Positions 28,320 through 34,211 of a DNA stretch of 34,211 nt are shown piece by piece (the stretch's first letter is position 1; every line of letters starts with the position of its first letter). The translations under genes were made by a program, and so were the position numbers. Origin of the DNA: a virus; the IMG/VR virus record IMGVR_UViG_3300037502_001401, positions 1 to 34,211 of that record; one strand, written 5' to 3'. The notes beneath the pieces are model-generated. The model was not told the origin of the DNA and did not search any database. It saw only the letters and a program-made list of their open reading frames with translations.

Positions 28320-29515
28320 GTCTGTCCGACGAGCTGCGGCGTCTCGCCGAGCTCCCTGGGGCCACCGAGCCCCAGCGCGCGCCCCGCCCCACCGCCCCGA
28401 GTGGCTGGGAGCCGGGCGTCAAGTACGACCCCAGCGGCGCGATGACCGTGACCGCTCCCCCGTCGGGTCCGATGGACACCGAGGACGAGTGGCGGGCCGC
28501 CGTCGAGGCGCTGGGCCTGACGCTGCCGGACGGATGGCGCATCAGATTGCTGGAGGCGCGTTTCGATCCGGCTGCCTGGACGCGCGAGGCCCAAGGCGAG
28601 GACGCCGTCACCCGGCCCGTCTGGCGCTACCGATTCGCCGTGGAGCCCGCGCTCCGCACGGTCAATGTGGACGAGCTCATCGCGTCTATCCGCACACCCA
28701 AGAAGGCGACGCCCTCGGCCATAGAGGCGCCCGTCTACGTCGTCGCCCTGGCCGACACCCAGATCGGAAAGCCTGACGGCGACGGCACCGCGGGCACCGT
28801 GCGTCGCGTCCTCAACGCCCACGCCCGAGCCCTGGCCCGCTTCCGCGACCTCCGCAAGCGCGGCAAGGCAGGCGAGGTCGTCGTGGTCGTGGCAGGCGAT
28901 TGCATAGAGGGCACCGAGTCCCAAGGGTCGCGCTTGCTTGCGCGCCTGGACTGCGACGTCACCACCCAGGTACGCATCTACCGCAGACTCCTAGCCGAGA
29001 TCGTCACCGACTATGCGAACCTCGCTGACCGTGTCCGCGTCGCCGTAGTGCCCGGCAATCACGACGAGGCCAAGCGCGTCGGTGACAAGATGGCAACCCA
29101 TTACACCGACTCCTGGGCGCTAGAGGGCGCCGCGTCCGTAGCCGATGCACTCGACATCGCAGGCTACGAGAATGTCGCGTGGATCATGCCTTCCTATGAC
29201 GAGCTGACCGTCACCCTCGACGTCGCAGGCACGACGCTCGGCGTACTCCACGGACATCAGACCCGCGGCAAGATGGACTCATGGCTCGCCGCGCAAGCGC
29301 AGGGCCGCTACGCCATCGGCACCGCCGACCTCGTCATCAGCGGCCACTATCACCACCTCCGCGTCCAGCAACTAGGCCCGACGACGTGGATACAGACGCC
29401 GTCGCTTGACGGCGCGAGCCTGTGGTGGCGGCACTCGGGACACACCGACGCCCCGCCCGGCATGGTCACCCTCCTTGCCGGAGGCGGCGCATGGCAGTCA
29501 TTGGAGATCGTCTAA
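28316..29515 (+). CDS. Calcineurin-like metallophosphoesterase (MRE11-like)
   Basis: The 399-residue protein has the metallophosphoesterase motifs in order: ALADTQIG (D147, with Gln149 in place of the usual His), VVAGDCIEG (193-199), VVPGNHDEAK (245 on), HGHQ (312-315) and SGHYHHLRV (342 on). MRE11-type enzymes are DNA nucleases; the D-x-Q variant may change metal use or activity. The N-terminal 110 residues are a proline-rich linker and a small alpha/beta region. The ATG at 28316 overlaps the preceding gene by ATGA. Confidence 0.88.
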   Translation: MSLSDELRRLAELPGATEPQRAPRPTAPSGWEPGVKYDPSGAMTVTAPPSGPMDTEDEWRAAVEALGLTLPDGWRIRLLEARFDPAAWTREAQGEDAVTRPVWRYRFAVEPALRTVNVDELIASIRTPKKATPSAIEAPVYVVALADTQIGKPDGDGTAGTVRRVLNAHARALARFRDLRKRGKAGEVVVVVAGDCIEGTESQGSRLLARLDCDVTTQVRIYRRLLAEIVTDYANLADRVRVAVVPGNHDEAKRVGDKMATHYTDSWALEGAASVADALDIAGYENVAWIMPSYDELTVTLDVAGTTLGVLHGHQTRGKMDSWLAAQAQGRYAIGTADLVISGHYHHLRVQQLGPTTWIQTPSLDGASLWWRHSGHTDAPPGMVTLLAGGGAWQSLEIV

Positions 29516-29529
29516 GCCGGGGAGGCAGC

Positions 29530-29814
29530 ATGGATGTCAGGCGCCAGGTACTCAACGAGGCAGGCCGCCTCATCTCCGGCCCGCGCAACGCAACCCACGG
29601 CGACTACACCGTGGAGGCGGCGCGCATAGGACGGATGTGGGGCGCCCTACTGCAACTCCCCGAGCCCATCCCGCCGCGCACCGTGGCCGCCATGATGGTC
29701 GCGCTCAAGCTCGCCCGTGCCACGACCGGCGCGCTCAACACCGACGACTGGGTGGATGCCGCTGCCTACGCCGCACTCGGAGCCCAGACAGACGCCGACC
29801 TGGGGGCGCCGTGA
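29530..29814 (+). CDS. DUF6378-like phage protein
   Basis: The 94-residue helical protein shows NATHGDYTVEAARIGRMWGA and VAAMMVALKLARATTGALNT then DDWVDAAAYAAL, the pattern of a family common in phage nucleic-acid modules, with conserved His/Asp positions like those of all-alpha nucleotide pyrophosphohydrolases. A GGGGAGG site precedes ATG 29530. Catalytic role is not established. Confidence 0.72.
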   Translation: MDVRRQVLNEAGRLISGPRNATHGDYTVEAARIGRMWGALLQLPEPIPPRTVAAMMVALKLARATTGALNTDDWVDAAAYAALGAQTDADLGAP

Positions 29815-30041
29815 AGGTGACCATCGCCATCGGCGGCGTCGAGGTCACCACCTCCGGCCTAGACCTTGACTACGCCCAGGTCCGCAGCCTTATGCGGCAC
29901 GCCGCATCCATCGCCCTCGCCTTACCCAAGGACGAGCCCGACGTAGACGTCACCCCCGAGCGACACCCGCTCGGCTTCACCGCACACACCGAGATCGCGC
30001 CAGCGCCCGAACCTGAGCCCTGGTACGACGACGAGGAATAA
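29811..30041 (+). CDS. Small acidic protein, unknown function
   Basis: The 76-residue protein opens with a strand-helix unit (KVTIAIGGVEVTTSGLDL, YAQVRSLMRHAASIALAL) and ends in an acidic proline-rich tail (APAPEPEPWYDDEE). GTG 29811 overlaps the previous stop (GTGA). It is the last gene of this rightward block; a large terminator follows four bases later. Confidence 0.65.
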   Translation: MKVTIAIGGVEVTTSGLDLDYAQVRSLMRHAASIALALPKDEPDVDVTPERHPLGFTAHTEIAPAPEPEPWYDDEE

Positions 30042-30045
30042 CCCC

Positions 30046-30110
30046 CTAGACCGCGCCCCCGCTCCCTGAGACCTCCCCGCTCAGGTGAGCGGGGGCGCAC
30101 CCCTGTCTAG
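30046..30110. terminator. Large bidirectional terminator between convergent genes
   Basis: Nested inverted repeats: CTAGAC/GTCTAG at the outside (30046-30051, 30105-30110), a 12-bp GC stem (30053-30064 with 30087-30098), a one-base bulge, and a 6-bp inner stem (30065-30070 with 30080-30085) around a nine-base loop. It lies between the end of the rightward block and the stop of the leftward gene at 30107. Confidence 0.85.
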
Positions 30111-30472
30111 GCAGACAGTCGCGCCAGCCGCAGCGCCGCCGACGCCGCGGCCAGCGCCGCCTCCGCGGCCTCCAGCGCCACGCGCGACCGCTCGGGAGTG
30201 TCGCCGGGCGTGTCTGCGGGAGTGTCGCCGCGAGTGTCGGTCGGCGTGTCGGATGGGGGCTCGGGAGTGTCGCCATCGCGTAGGGCGAGGCCATTTGCGA
30301 CATACCAATCCGCAATCCGCTTATCGACCGCCTCGCGATCTAGGGGAAGAAAGCCCCACTTCTCAAGCTGGAGCGCCGTCTCCCGATCCCCGGCGAACAG
30401 TCCCTCGACAGGCTTGCCCGCCTCACGGGCCATGCTGAGAGCCTGCCGGACGTCCGTCCTCGCGTATGGCAT
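30107..30472 (-). CDS. Leftward protein with DTP repeats, unknown function
   Basis: The 121-residue protein has an N-terminal helical domain (YARTDVRQALSMAREAGKPV, QLEKWGFLPLDREAVDKRI, WYVANGL), a repetitive acidic middle of DTP units (DTPTDTRGDTPADTPGDTPE) and an alanine-rich C-terminal helix. An AGGAGGGGAG site lies about 9 bases before the ATG. It is the only leftward gene in this half and faces the early operon across the control region, the place of regulators in many phages; no DNA-binding motif is visible. Confidence 0.65.
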   Translation of the reverse strand: MPYARTDVRQALSMAREAGKPVEGLFAGDRETALQLEKWGFLPLDREAVDKRIADWYVANGLALRDGDTPEPPSDTPTDTRGDTPADTPGDTPERSRVALEAAEAALAAASAALRLARLSA

Positions 30473-30532
30473 GTCTGTCCACTCCCCTCCTGTGGGTAGC
30501 GCCGCGATCTACGGCGCGCCCAATGAGGGTCC

Positions 30533-30560
30533 TTGACATTGACCGGTCACGCATTAGGGT
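30533..30560 (+). promoter_or_regulatory. Rightward early promoter
   Basis: TTGACA (30533-30538), a 16-base spacer and TAGGGT (30555-30560). A second CTTGACAT copy follows at 30566-30573, 34 bases after the first. The transcript would have a 5' leader of nearly 290 bases with several hairpins before the gene at 30855. Confidence 0.55.
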
Positions 30561-30581
30561 TACCGCTTGACATAACTGCAA
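30553..30581 (-). promoter_or_regulatory. Leftward promoter overlapping the rightward -10
   Basis: On the minus strand TTGCAG (30576-30581), 17 bases and CCTAAT (30553-30558). Its -10 shares bases with the -10 of the rightward promoter, so only one could be open at a time. It would serve the gene at 30472. Confidence 0.4.
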
Positions 30582-30742
30582 CCCGCGTGCGTCTCCTGCC
30601 TACCGATCTGTACGTTATCGGCGAAGGACCCTCACGCGGCCAACGTAAGTCGGGGGTGGCTCCTTATGCCAGTCAAGCAAGCAATCTCTAAGCAGATCGT
30701 GACCGATTCGTCACTTTTGATCCGCGCCTGACCCACATCTGT

Positions 30743-30768
30743 CCGACCTCTGTCCCCCCGGAGGTCGG
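30743..30768 (+). terminator. Hairpin 1 in the early leader
   Basis: CCGACCTC (30743-30750) pairs with GAGGTCGG (30761-30768) around a ten-base C-rich loop. It stands four bases before a larger hairpin, so the two may act together as attenuator or terminator. Confidence 0.65.
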
Positions 30769-30772
30769 CTCT

Positions 30773-30812
30773 GGCGGGCGCGGTGACCCCCTGTCCACTC
30801 ACCGCGCCCGCC
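30773..30812 (+). terminator. Hairpin 2 in the early leader
   Basis: A perfect 14-bp stem (30773-30786 with 30799-30812) encloses a 12-base loop and is followed by CCCTTCCT. It ends 42 bases before the first gene of the early operon. It may block readthrough or be controlled by antitermination. Confidence 0.72.
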
Positions 30813-30854
30813 CCCTTCCTATCCGCTGGACAACGGAGACCCAAGGGGGTCGCA

Positions 30855-31133
30855 ATGGCACCACCGCAGAATCCCAAGAACGTGCCCACAGGCGGGAATA
30901 TGACCTATGCCGCCCTGGAGCGCGTGACCCCAGCGCAGCTCAAGCAACTGCGCTATCTCAAGCGCACCGCAGGAAACCCGCCCACCTGGGACGACTCCTG
31001 CGGCCTCGTGCTCGGCAAGGACTGGGACGGCACTTACGAGACGCTGTCCAAGGCTGCCGCCTCATGGCTCATCCATAACCTCCAGACCGGCCTCGGCGTC
31101 GTCGCCGCCCGGCAGGGGGTCGATCTCCCATGA
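30855..31133 (+). CDS. First gene of the early operon, small protein of unknown function
   Basis: The 92-residue protein begins APPQNPKNVPTGGN and contains a helical TPAQLKQLRYLKRTAGNPPTW and WLIHNLQTGLGVVAARQG. It has no recognised fold. An AAGGGGG site lies six to seven bases before ATG 30855; reading further upstream would enter the leader hairpins. The stop overlaps the RecT start (ATGA), which suggests a recombination accessory role. Confidence 0.65.
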   Translation: MAPPQNPKNVPTGGNMTYAALERVTPAQLKQLRYLKRTAGNPPTWDDSCGLVLGKDWDGTYETLSKAAASWLIHNLQTGLGVVAARQGVDLP

Positions 31134-31972
31134 CCGACGTCCTGCGCCACGAGCCGACCGCCTTGGACTCCAAGGTCACCTACGCCAAGCACCTCGCCCA
31201 GGCGGGCCTCCTGCCCAAGGCATACCAGGGACAACCGGCCAATCTCCTGCTCGCAATGGAGTACGCCGACGCCCTCGGCATCCCCACGATGACTGCGATC
31301 TCGGGCGTCCACATTGTTGACGGCAAGCCCACCGCATCCTCGGGCCTGATGTCGGCACTCGTGCGACGCGCGGGCCACAAGCTGCGCGTCACCGGGGACG
31401 ACACCCAGGCCACAGCCGAGATCATCCGCGCCGATGACCCGGACTTCACCTTCCGCAGCGTGTGGACGATGGAGCGCGCCAAGGCCGCGGGCCTGGCCGG
31501 TAAAGGCGTCTGGAAGTCCTACCCCGCCGCCATGCTCAAGGCCCGCGCCATCTCCGAGGTCGCCCGCGACGCTTGTCAGGAAGCCTTGAGCGGCGTCTGC
31601 TACACCCCCGAGGAGTTGGGCGCATCCGTCGTCGTCACCGCTGACGGCGAGATGGCACCGGCCGACCTGACACCTGAGCCCGCCGACATTGTCGACGCCG
31701 AGGTGGTCGAGGAGGACACCTTGACGCCCGACCGCGACTGGGCGCGTGAGATAGCAACCGCCACCGAGGTCGCCAGCCTGCGGACCCTGTGGGCCGAGGC
31801 CAAGGCCGCCGACGTTCTTGACCTCTACGGCCAGGACATCACCGACAAGGTCGCCGCGCTCAAGTCGGCGACACCTATCCCGCCGCCGTTCACGCCTGAG
31901 CCCGAGCCTGACGTTGACGTCGCGGCCCGTATTGCTGAGGCACGCGCCGCACTCAAGGAGGCCCGAGCATGA
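31130..31972 (+). CDS. recT: RecT-family single-strand annealing protein
   Basis: The 280-residue protein matches RecT-like annealing proteins: LLPKAYQGQPANLLLAMEYA, LGIPTMTAISGVHIVDGKPT with SSGLMSALVRRAGH, and KGVWKSYPAAMLKARAISEV with ARDACQEALSGV. These proteins pair complementary single strands in phage recombination. The C-terminal 90 residues are acidic and proline-rich, probably flexible, and may contact SSB. No partner exonuclease such as RecE is seen nearby. Confidence 0.9.
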   Translation: MTDVLRHEPTALDSKVTYAKHLAQAGLLPKAYQGQPANLLLAMEYADALGIPTMTAISGVHIVDGKPTASSGLMSALVRRAGHKLRVTGDDTQATAEIIRADDPDFTFRSVWTMERAKAAGLAGKGVWKSYPAAMLKARAISEVARDACQEALSGVCYTPEELGASVVVTADGEMAPADLTPEPADIVDAEVVEEDTLTPDRDWAREIATATEVASLRTLWAEAKAADVLDLYGQDITDKVAALKSATPIPPPFTPEPEPDVDVAARIAEARAALKEARA

Positions 31973-32238
31973 GATCAGCGGAGAGGCGCTTCACCTGGGC
32001 GCTCATCGCCGGAGGCATCGCCACCGGCCTCGGTGCCGGGCACACGGACGCCCCCATCTACAACCTCCTCGTCGGCATCGCTTGGGGCGTGCCCGTATGG
32101 ATCGGGACATGGTGCCTCCTGGAGACCTTGCACTACCTCCAGGAGTCACGCGACGAGGCAGGCAACGTCAAGCCGCAGCGCCCGCGCTCGTCCAACGTGT
32201 ACGTCATGCACGGCCGTCCGCAGGACGGTGACAAGTGA
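31969..32238 (+). CDS. Small membrane protein of the early operon
   Basis: The 89-residue protein has two membrane segments (FTWALIAGGIATGLGAG; YNLLVGIAWGVPVWIGTWCL) and a basic cytosolic tail (KPQRPRSSNVYVMHGRPQDG). It overlaps RecT by ATGA. Function unknown; it could act with the lysozyme-like protein two genes on, or alter the host membrane after infection. Confidence 0.72.
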   Translation: MRSAERRFTWALIAGGIATGLGAGHTDAPIYNLLVGIAWGVPVWIGTWCLLETLHYLQESRDEAGNVKPQRPRSSNVYVMHGRPQDGDK

Positions 32239-32510
32239 GCGGCGTCGCTGACCTCCTTGTCATGGCCGAGAATCAGGAGAAGGCGGCCAAGCTCGCCGTC
32301 GACTTCGGCCAGCGTTTCGGCTACGACTCCACGCGCGCCGCGTTGGAATACGCCGAGATCGCCCGCGAGCTGCGACTCGCCGCCGCCGAGATCGCCCAGA
32401 TGGACCCGGCCGTTCAAGAGGACCGGGTGCGGCGCATGAAGGCAGCCGTCTGGGCGCGCCTTGACGACTCCCCCGACCTGGGCGAGCCTGACCGCGAGGA
32501 CCCGCTGTGA
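32235..32510 (+). CDS. Small helical acidic protein, unknown function
   Basis: The 91-residue protein is nearly all helix (SGVADLLVMAENQEKAAKLA, ARELRLAAAEIAQMDPAVQE) with an acidic end. It starts at GTGA and ends at GTGA overlaps, so it is firmly in the operon. No family recognised. Confidence 0.66.
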   Translation: MSGVADLLVMAENQEKAAKLAVDFGQRFGYDSTRAALEYAEIARELRLAAAEIAQMDPAVQEDRVRRMKAAVWARLDDSPDLGEPDREDPL

Positions 32511-32986
32511 TCGCCGAGATGGCGTTGGGCCTCGTCCTCGCGATGCCGCCCAAGGCTAAGCCAGCGCCGCCAGCCAAGTGCAAGGACCGCACGGCTCTGA
32601 TGCTGTGGCGCGCAGGGTTTCGCGGAGCCGTCAATCAGGTTGCGTGGTCGGTGACGTGGAGAGAGTCACGCCATCAGAATCTGGTGCCCGGTCACCCGCA
32701 ATTCAATGGCGGCGACTGGGGCATGTGGCAGATAAACCGCGGCGCCCACGGCGATCAGCGTTGGTGGACTGAGTCGAGCATGAGCGACCCAGCCCGACAG
32801 TCGCGCATCGTCTATCGCATTGTGTCGCAGCGCGGCACCTACTGGCGGCCCTGGGGACTGACCCCGGACGGCCGCGGCATGGACACCACCCACTACGGGA
32901 TGTGGTCCTCCTGGCAGCACCACAACTGGATATGGGCTCCGTACTCCTACGCGCGGTCCATCTACCCCAAGGAGTGCGCGCGATGA
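32507..32986 (+). CDS. Lysozyme/transglycosylase-like protein in the early operon
   Basis: The 159-residue protein has a lysozyme-fold core: AWSVTWRESRHQN with a probable catalytic glutamate, then FNGGDWGMWQINRG, the 'GxxQIN' turn of transglycosylases, and a C-terminal SYARSIYPKECAR helix. A short hydrophobic stretch (MALGLVLAMP) at the N-terminus may be a weak export signal. It cuts, or once cut, glycan strands. It lies among recombination genes, far from the M15 endolysin and the tail, which is unusual. Start GTG 32507 overlaps the previous stop. Confidence 0.78.
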   Translation: MIAEMALGLVLAMPPKAKPAPPAKCKDRTALMLWRAGFRGAVNQVAWSVTWRESRHQNLVPGHPQFNGGDWGMWQINRGAHGDQRWWTESSMSDPARQSRIVYRIVSQRGTYWRPWGLTPDGRGMDTTHYGMWSSWQHHNWIWAPYSYARSIYPKECAR

Positions 32987-33207
32987 GCACCCTCTACAAC
33001 TCCAAGCAAGTAGCAGACGCGGTGGAGACCGCTATCCGTAGCACCCGCGACACCGTCCTTGCGGAGGAGCGCGCGCGCGTAGCCCGCCTCATCTACCTAC
33101 ACGGCAACACCCTCGTCGATCCACGGTGCGCCGAGGCCGTGCTGGAGCTTCTTCCCTTCCTGTACGAGAACGCCGACCGCGAGGAGGCCGACCGTGTCCC
33201 GCAATGA
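32983..33207 (+). CDS. Small helical protein before the recombinase
   Basis: The 74-residue protein (STLYNSKQVADAVETAIRST, VLAEERARVARLIYLHGN, CAEAVLELLPFLYENA) is amphipathic and acidic. AAGGAG lies 9 bases before ATG 32983. It overlaps the recombinase gene by 14 bases. Function not recognised. Confidence 0.64.
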   Translation: MSTLYNSKQVADAVETAIRSTRDTVLAEERARVARLIYLHGNTLVDPRCAEAVLELLPFLYENADREEADRVPQ

Positions 33208-33985
33208 CGAGCTCGTCGCCCTGTATGACGCCTACTGCCAGGCCGGAAGTATGTCTACCGGCACACGCGCACTCAAGCGTAACTATCTCCAGCGATTCGG
33301 TGCCACCCATGACCTCCAGACCTGTACGTCCCAGGAGATCGTGGAGTGGCTGTCACATAACCCGACATGGAAGCCCGCCACACGACGCTCGGCACGCTCG
33401 GCGCTGACGACGTTCTTCTCCTGGGCGCGCAAGATGGGCCACCGCGACGACGATCCCGCTGCCGACACCATGGCCGTCCGCGTCCCACCGGGAGCACCCA
33501 AGCCCTGCCCAGAGTCGGTGCTGGAGCACGCCATCGCCAGCGCCGACGCCCGCACCCGGGTCGCCATTCTTCTGGGCGCCTACGCCGGTCTACGCCGAGC
33601 CGAGATCGCCGGACTCCACGCCGACATGATCGACCTGGAGGCAATGACGCTCCGCATCACCGGCAAAGGCGGGCGCACGCGGGTAGTCCCCCTAGCCGAC
33701 GCTCTTGTCGAGCCGATGACTGAGGCCAAGGCACGCGGCGGGTATCTGTTCCCCAACGGCGACAAGCCCGTCACCCCGACCACGCTTGGCCGGATGGTCA
33801 AGCCCTACCTCGGGCCGGGACTGTCCACACACACCTTGCGCCACCGTTTCGCTACCCGCGTCTACGCCGGGTCGCGCAACCTCCGCGCCACCCAAGAGCT
33901 TCTTGGGCACGCCAGCATCGCCACCACCGAGCGCTACACCGCCGTAACCGACACCGAGCGCCGCGAGGCGGTGGCGGGCCTGTGA
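33194..33985 (+). CDS. Tyrosine recombinase / integrase
   Basis: The 263-residue protein has a SAM-like core-binding domain (residues 1 to about 95) and a complete catalytic domain: Arg134 in AGLRRAEI, Lys158 in TGKGGR, His213 and Arg216 in THTLRHRFAT, His239 in LLGHAS and Tyr248 in TERYTAV. It lacks an arm-binding N-terminal domain, so it resembles XerC/D-type or minimal integrases. It may integrate the genome or resolve dimers. It sits in the early operon instead of beside a visible attP or repressor. GTG 33194 follows a GAGGAGG site. Confidence 0.9.
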   Translation: MSRNDELVALYDAYCQAGSMSTGTRALKRNYLQRFGATHDLQTCTSQEIVEWLSHNPTWKPATRRSARSALTTFFSWARKMGHRDDDPAADTMAVRVPPGAPKPCPESVLEHAIASADARTRVAILLGAYAGLRRAEIAGLHADMIDLEAMTLRITGKGGRTRVVPLADALVEPMTEAKARGGYLFPNGDKPVTPTTLGRMVKPYLGPGLSTHTLRHRFATRVYAGSRNLRATQELLGHASIATTERYTAVTDTERREAVAGL

Positions 33986-34211
33986 TCCACATGAGGGTCC
34001 TAGGCCATCCCGCGCCGCAAGGCTCTAAGCGTCACGTCGGTCGCGGGATCATGGTCGAGGCCAGTAAGAAGGTCACACCCTGGCGCGAGGCCGTCGTCTG
34101 CGAGGCGCAACGCCACGGTCACGTCGGACTGCTACTCGACGGCCCCGTGGACGTGTTCTTGACGTTCTTCTTCCAGCGACCCCAAGGCCACTATCGGGCC
34201 AGCGGAGAGCT
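33982..34211 (+). CDS. RusA-family Holliday junction resolvase, 5' part (continues at base 1)
   Basis: This is the N-terminal part of the RusA-type gene, continuing at bases 1-350. It begins at GTG 33982, overlapping the recombinase stop (GTGA); an ATG three codons on at 33991 is the alternative. The segment RVLGHPAPQGSKRHVG then VEASKKVTPWREAVVC is the typical RusA beginning. Together with RecT and SSB it completes a recombination set. Confidence 0.88.
   Translation, partial: MIHMRVLGHPAPQGSKRHVGRGIMVEASKKVTPWREAVVCEAQRHGHVGLLLDGPVDVFLTFFFQRPQGHYRASGE
34085..34211. repeat. Terminal direct repeat (assembly overlap), right copy
   Basis: Exact copy of bases 1-127. Treat it as the same DNA; unique genome length is 34,084 bp. 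Confidence 0.9.

Larger units (their letters stand above)
30473..30854. other. Divergent non-coding control region, 382 bp
   Basis: No gene fits here. It holds two overlapping, opposed promoter-like signals (30533-30581), an 11-bp inverted repeat (30524-30534 and 30624-30634), smaller palindromes (CCGAT/ATCGG 30603-30621; GTGAC/GTCAC 30699-30714 followed by TTTT) and two strong hairpins (30743-30768, 30773-30812). It separates the leftward gene at 30472 from the early operon at 30855. It could contain the replication origin or immunity operators; neither is proven. Confidence 0.6.

Noticed and set aside
30085-30438. Rightward frame opposite the leftward gene at 30107-30472
   Set aside because: Low-complexity Arg/Pro/Cys reading that starts inside the terminator; the leftward frame has a good ribosome site and helical domains.
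1-34211. tRNA genes, CRISPR arrays or insertion sequences
   Set aside because: I saw no T-loop/acceptor pairing, no spaced repeats and no transposase; a dedicated tRNA search was not possible.

Overview
The window reads as one complete, GC-rich, circularly assembled genome of a small contractile-tailed phage (myovirus) of an Actinomycetota host. Bases 1-127 are repeated exactly at 34085-34211, so the contig closes into a circle of 34,084 bp and the gene cut by the ends (a RusA-type resolvase) runs across the junction. The host call rests on a WhiB-family iron-sulfur regulator, strong G/C preference at third codon positions, and gene families typical of actinobacteriophages. The genus cannot be read from the sequence.

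Layout. (1) An early rightward operon starts after a structured regulatory region (30473-30854) and runs with almost continuous start/stop overlaps across the contig junction to 3242: RecT annealing protein, a membrane protein, a lysozyme-like protein, a tyrosine recombinase, RusA, WhiB, single-stranded DNA-binding protein, a replisome-organiser-like protein and a zinc-finger/helix-turn-helix protein. (2) A promoter at 3239 precedes a nucleotidyltransferase; a leftward HIRAN-like gene follows. (3) Packaging and head: HNH endonuclease, small and large terminase, portal, a fused prohead protease-major capsid protein with an internal capsid start, a hairpin terminator, a glycosyltransferase and head-tail connector genes. 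(4) Contractile tail in the order of PBSX/P2-like machines: sheath, tube, assembly chaperone with a probable -1 frameshift, tape measure, hub, spike-like, gp25-like, J-like and I-like baseplate genes, then a fibre and three tandem paralogous tail-tip proteins. (5) A cytosine-5 DNA methyltransferase gene that carries a second long reading frame inside it. (6) A leftward three-gene mini-operon ending in a ribbon-helix-helix protein, whose promoter carries two identical palindromes 21 bp apart. (7) Lysis (XhlA-like protein, holin, M15 peptidase), then a DNA-binding protein, a metallophosphoesterase and two small genes, closed by a large two-way terminator.

How the parts work together: RecT, SSB and RusA form a recombination-replication set. 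Terminase, HNH and portal package DNA into an HK97-fold head, and the contractile tail delivers it. The methyltransferase probably protects the DNA. The tyrosine recombinase suggests integration or dimer resolution, but no classical immunity repressor or attachment site was recognised. The most unusual signals are the overprinted methyltransferase gene, the twin-operator leftward promoter and its partial echo upstream of the HIRAN-like gene, the nested capsid start, and the triplicated tail-tip genes linked by tiny coupled reading frames.
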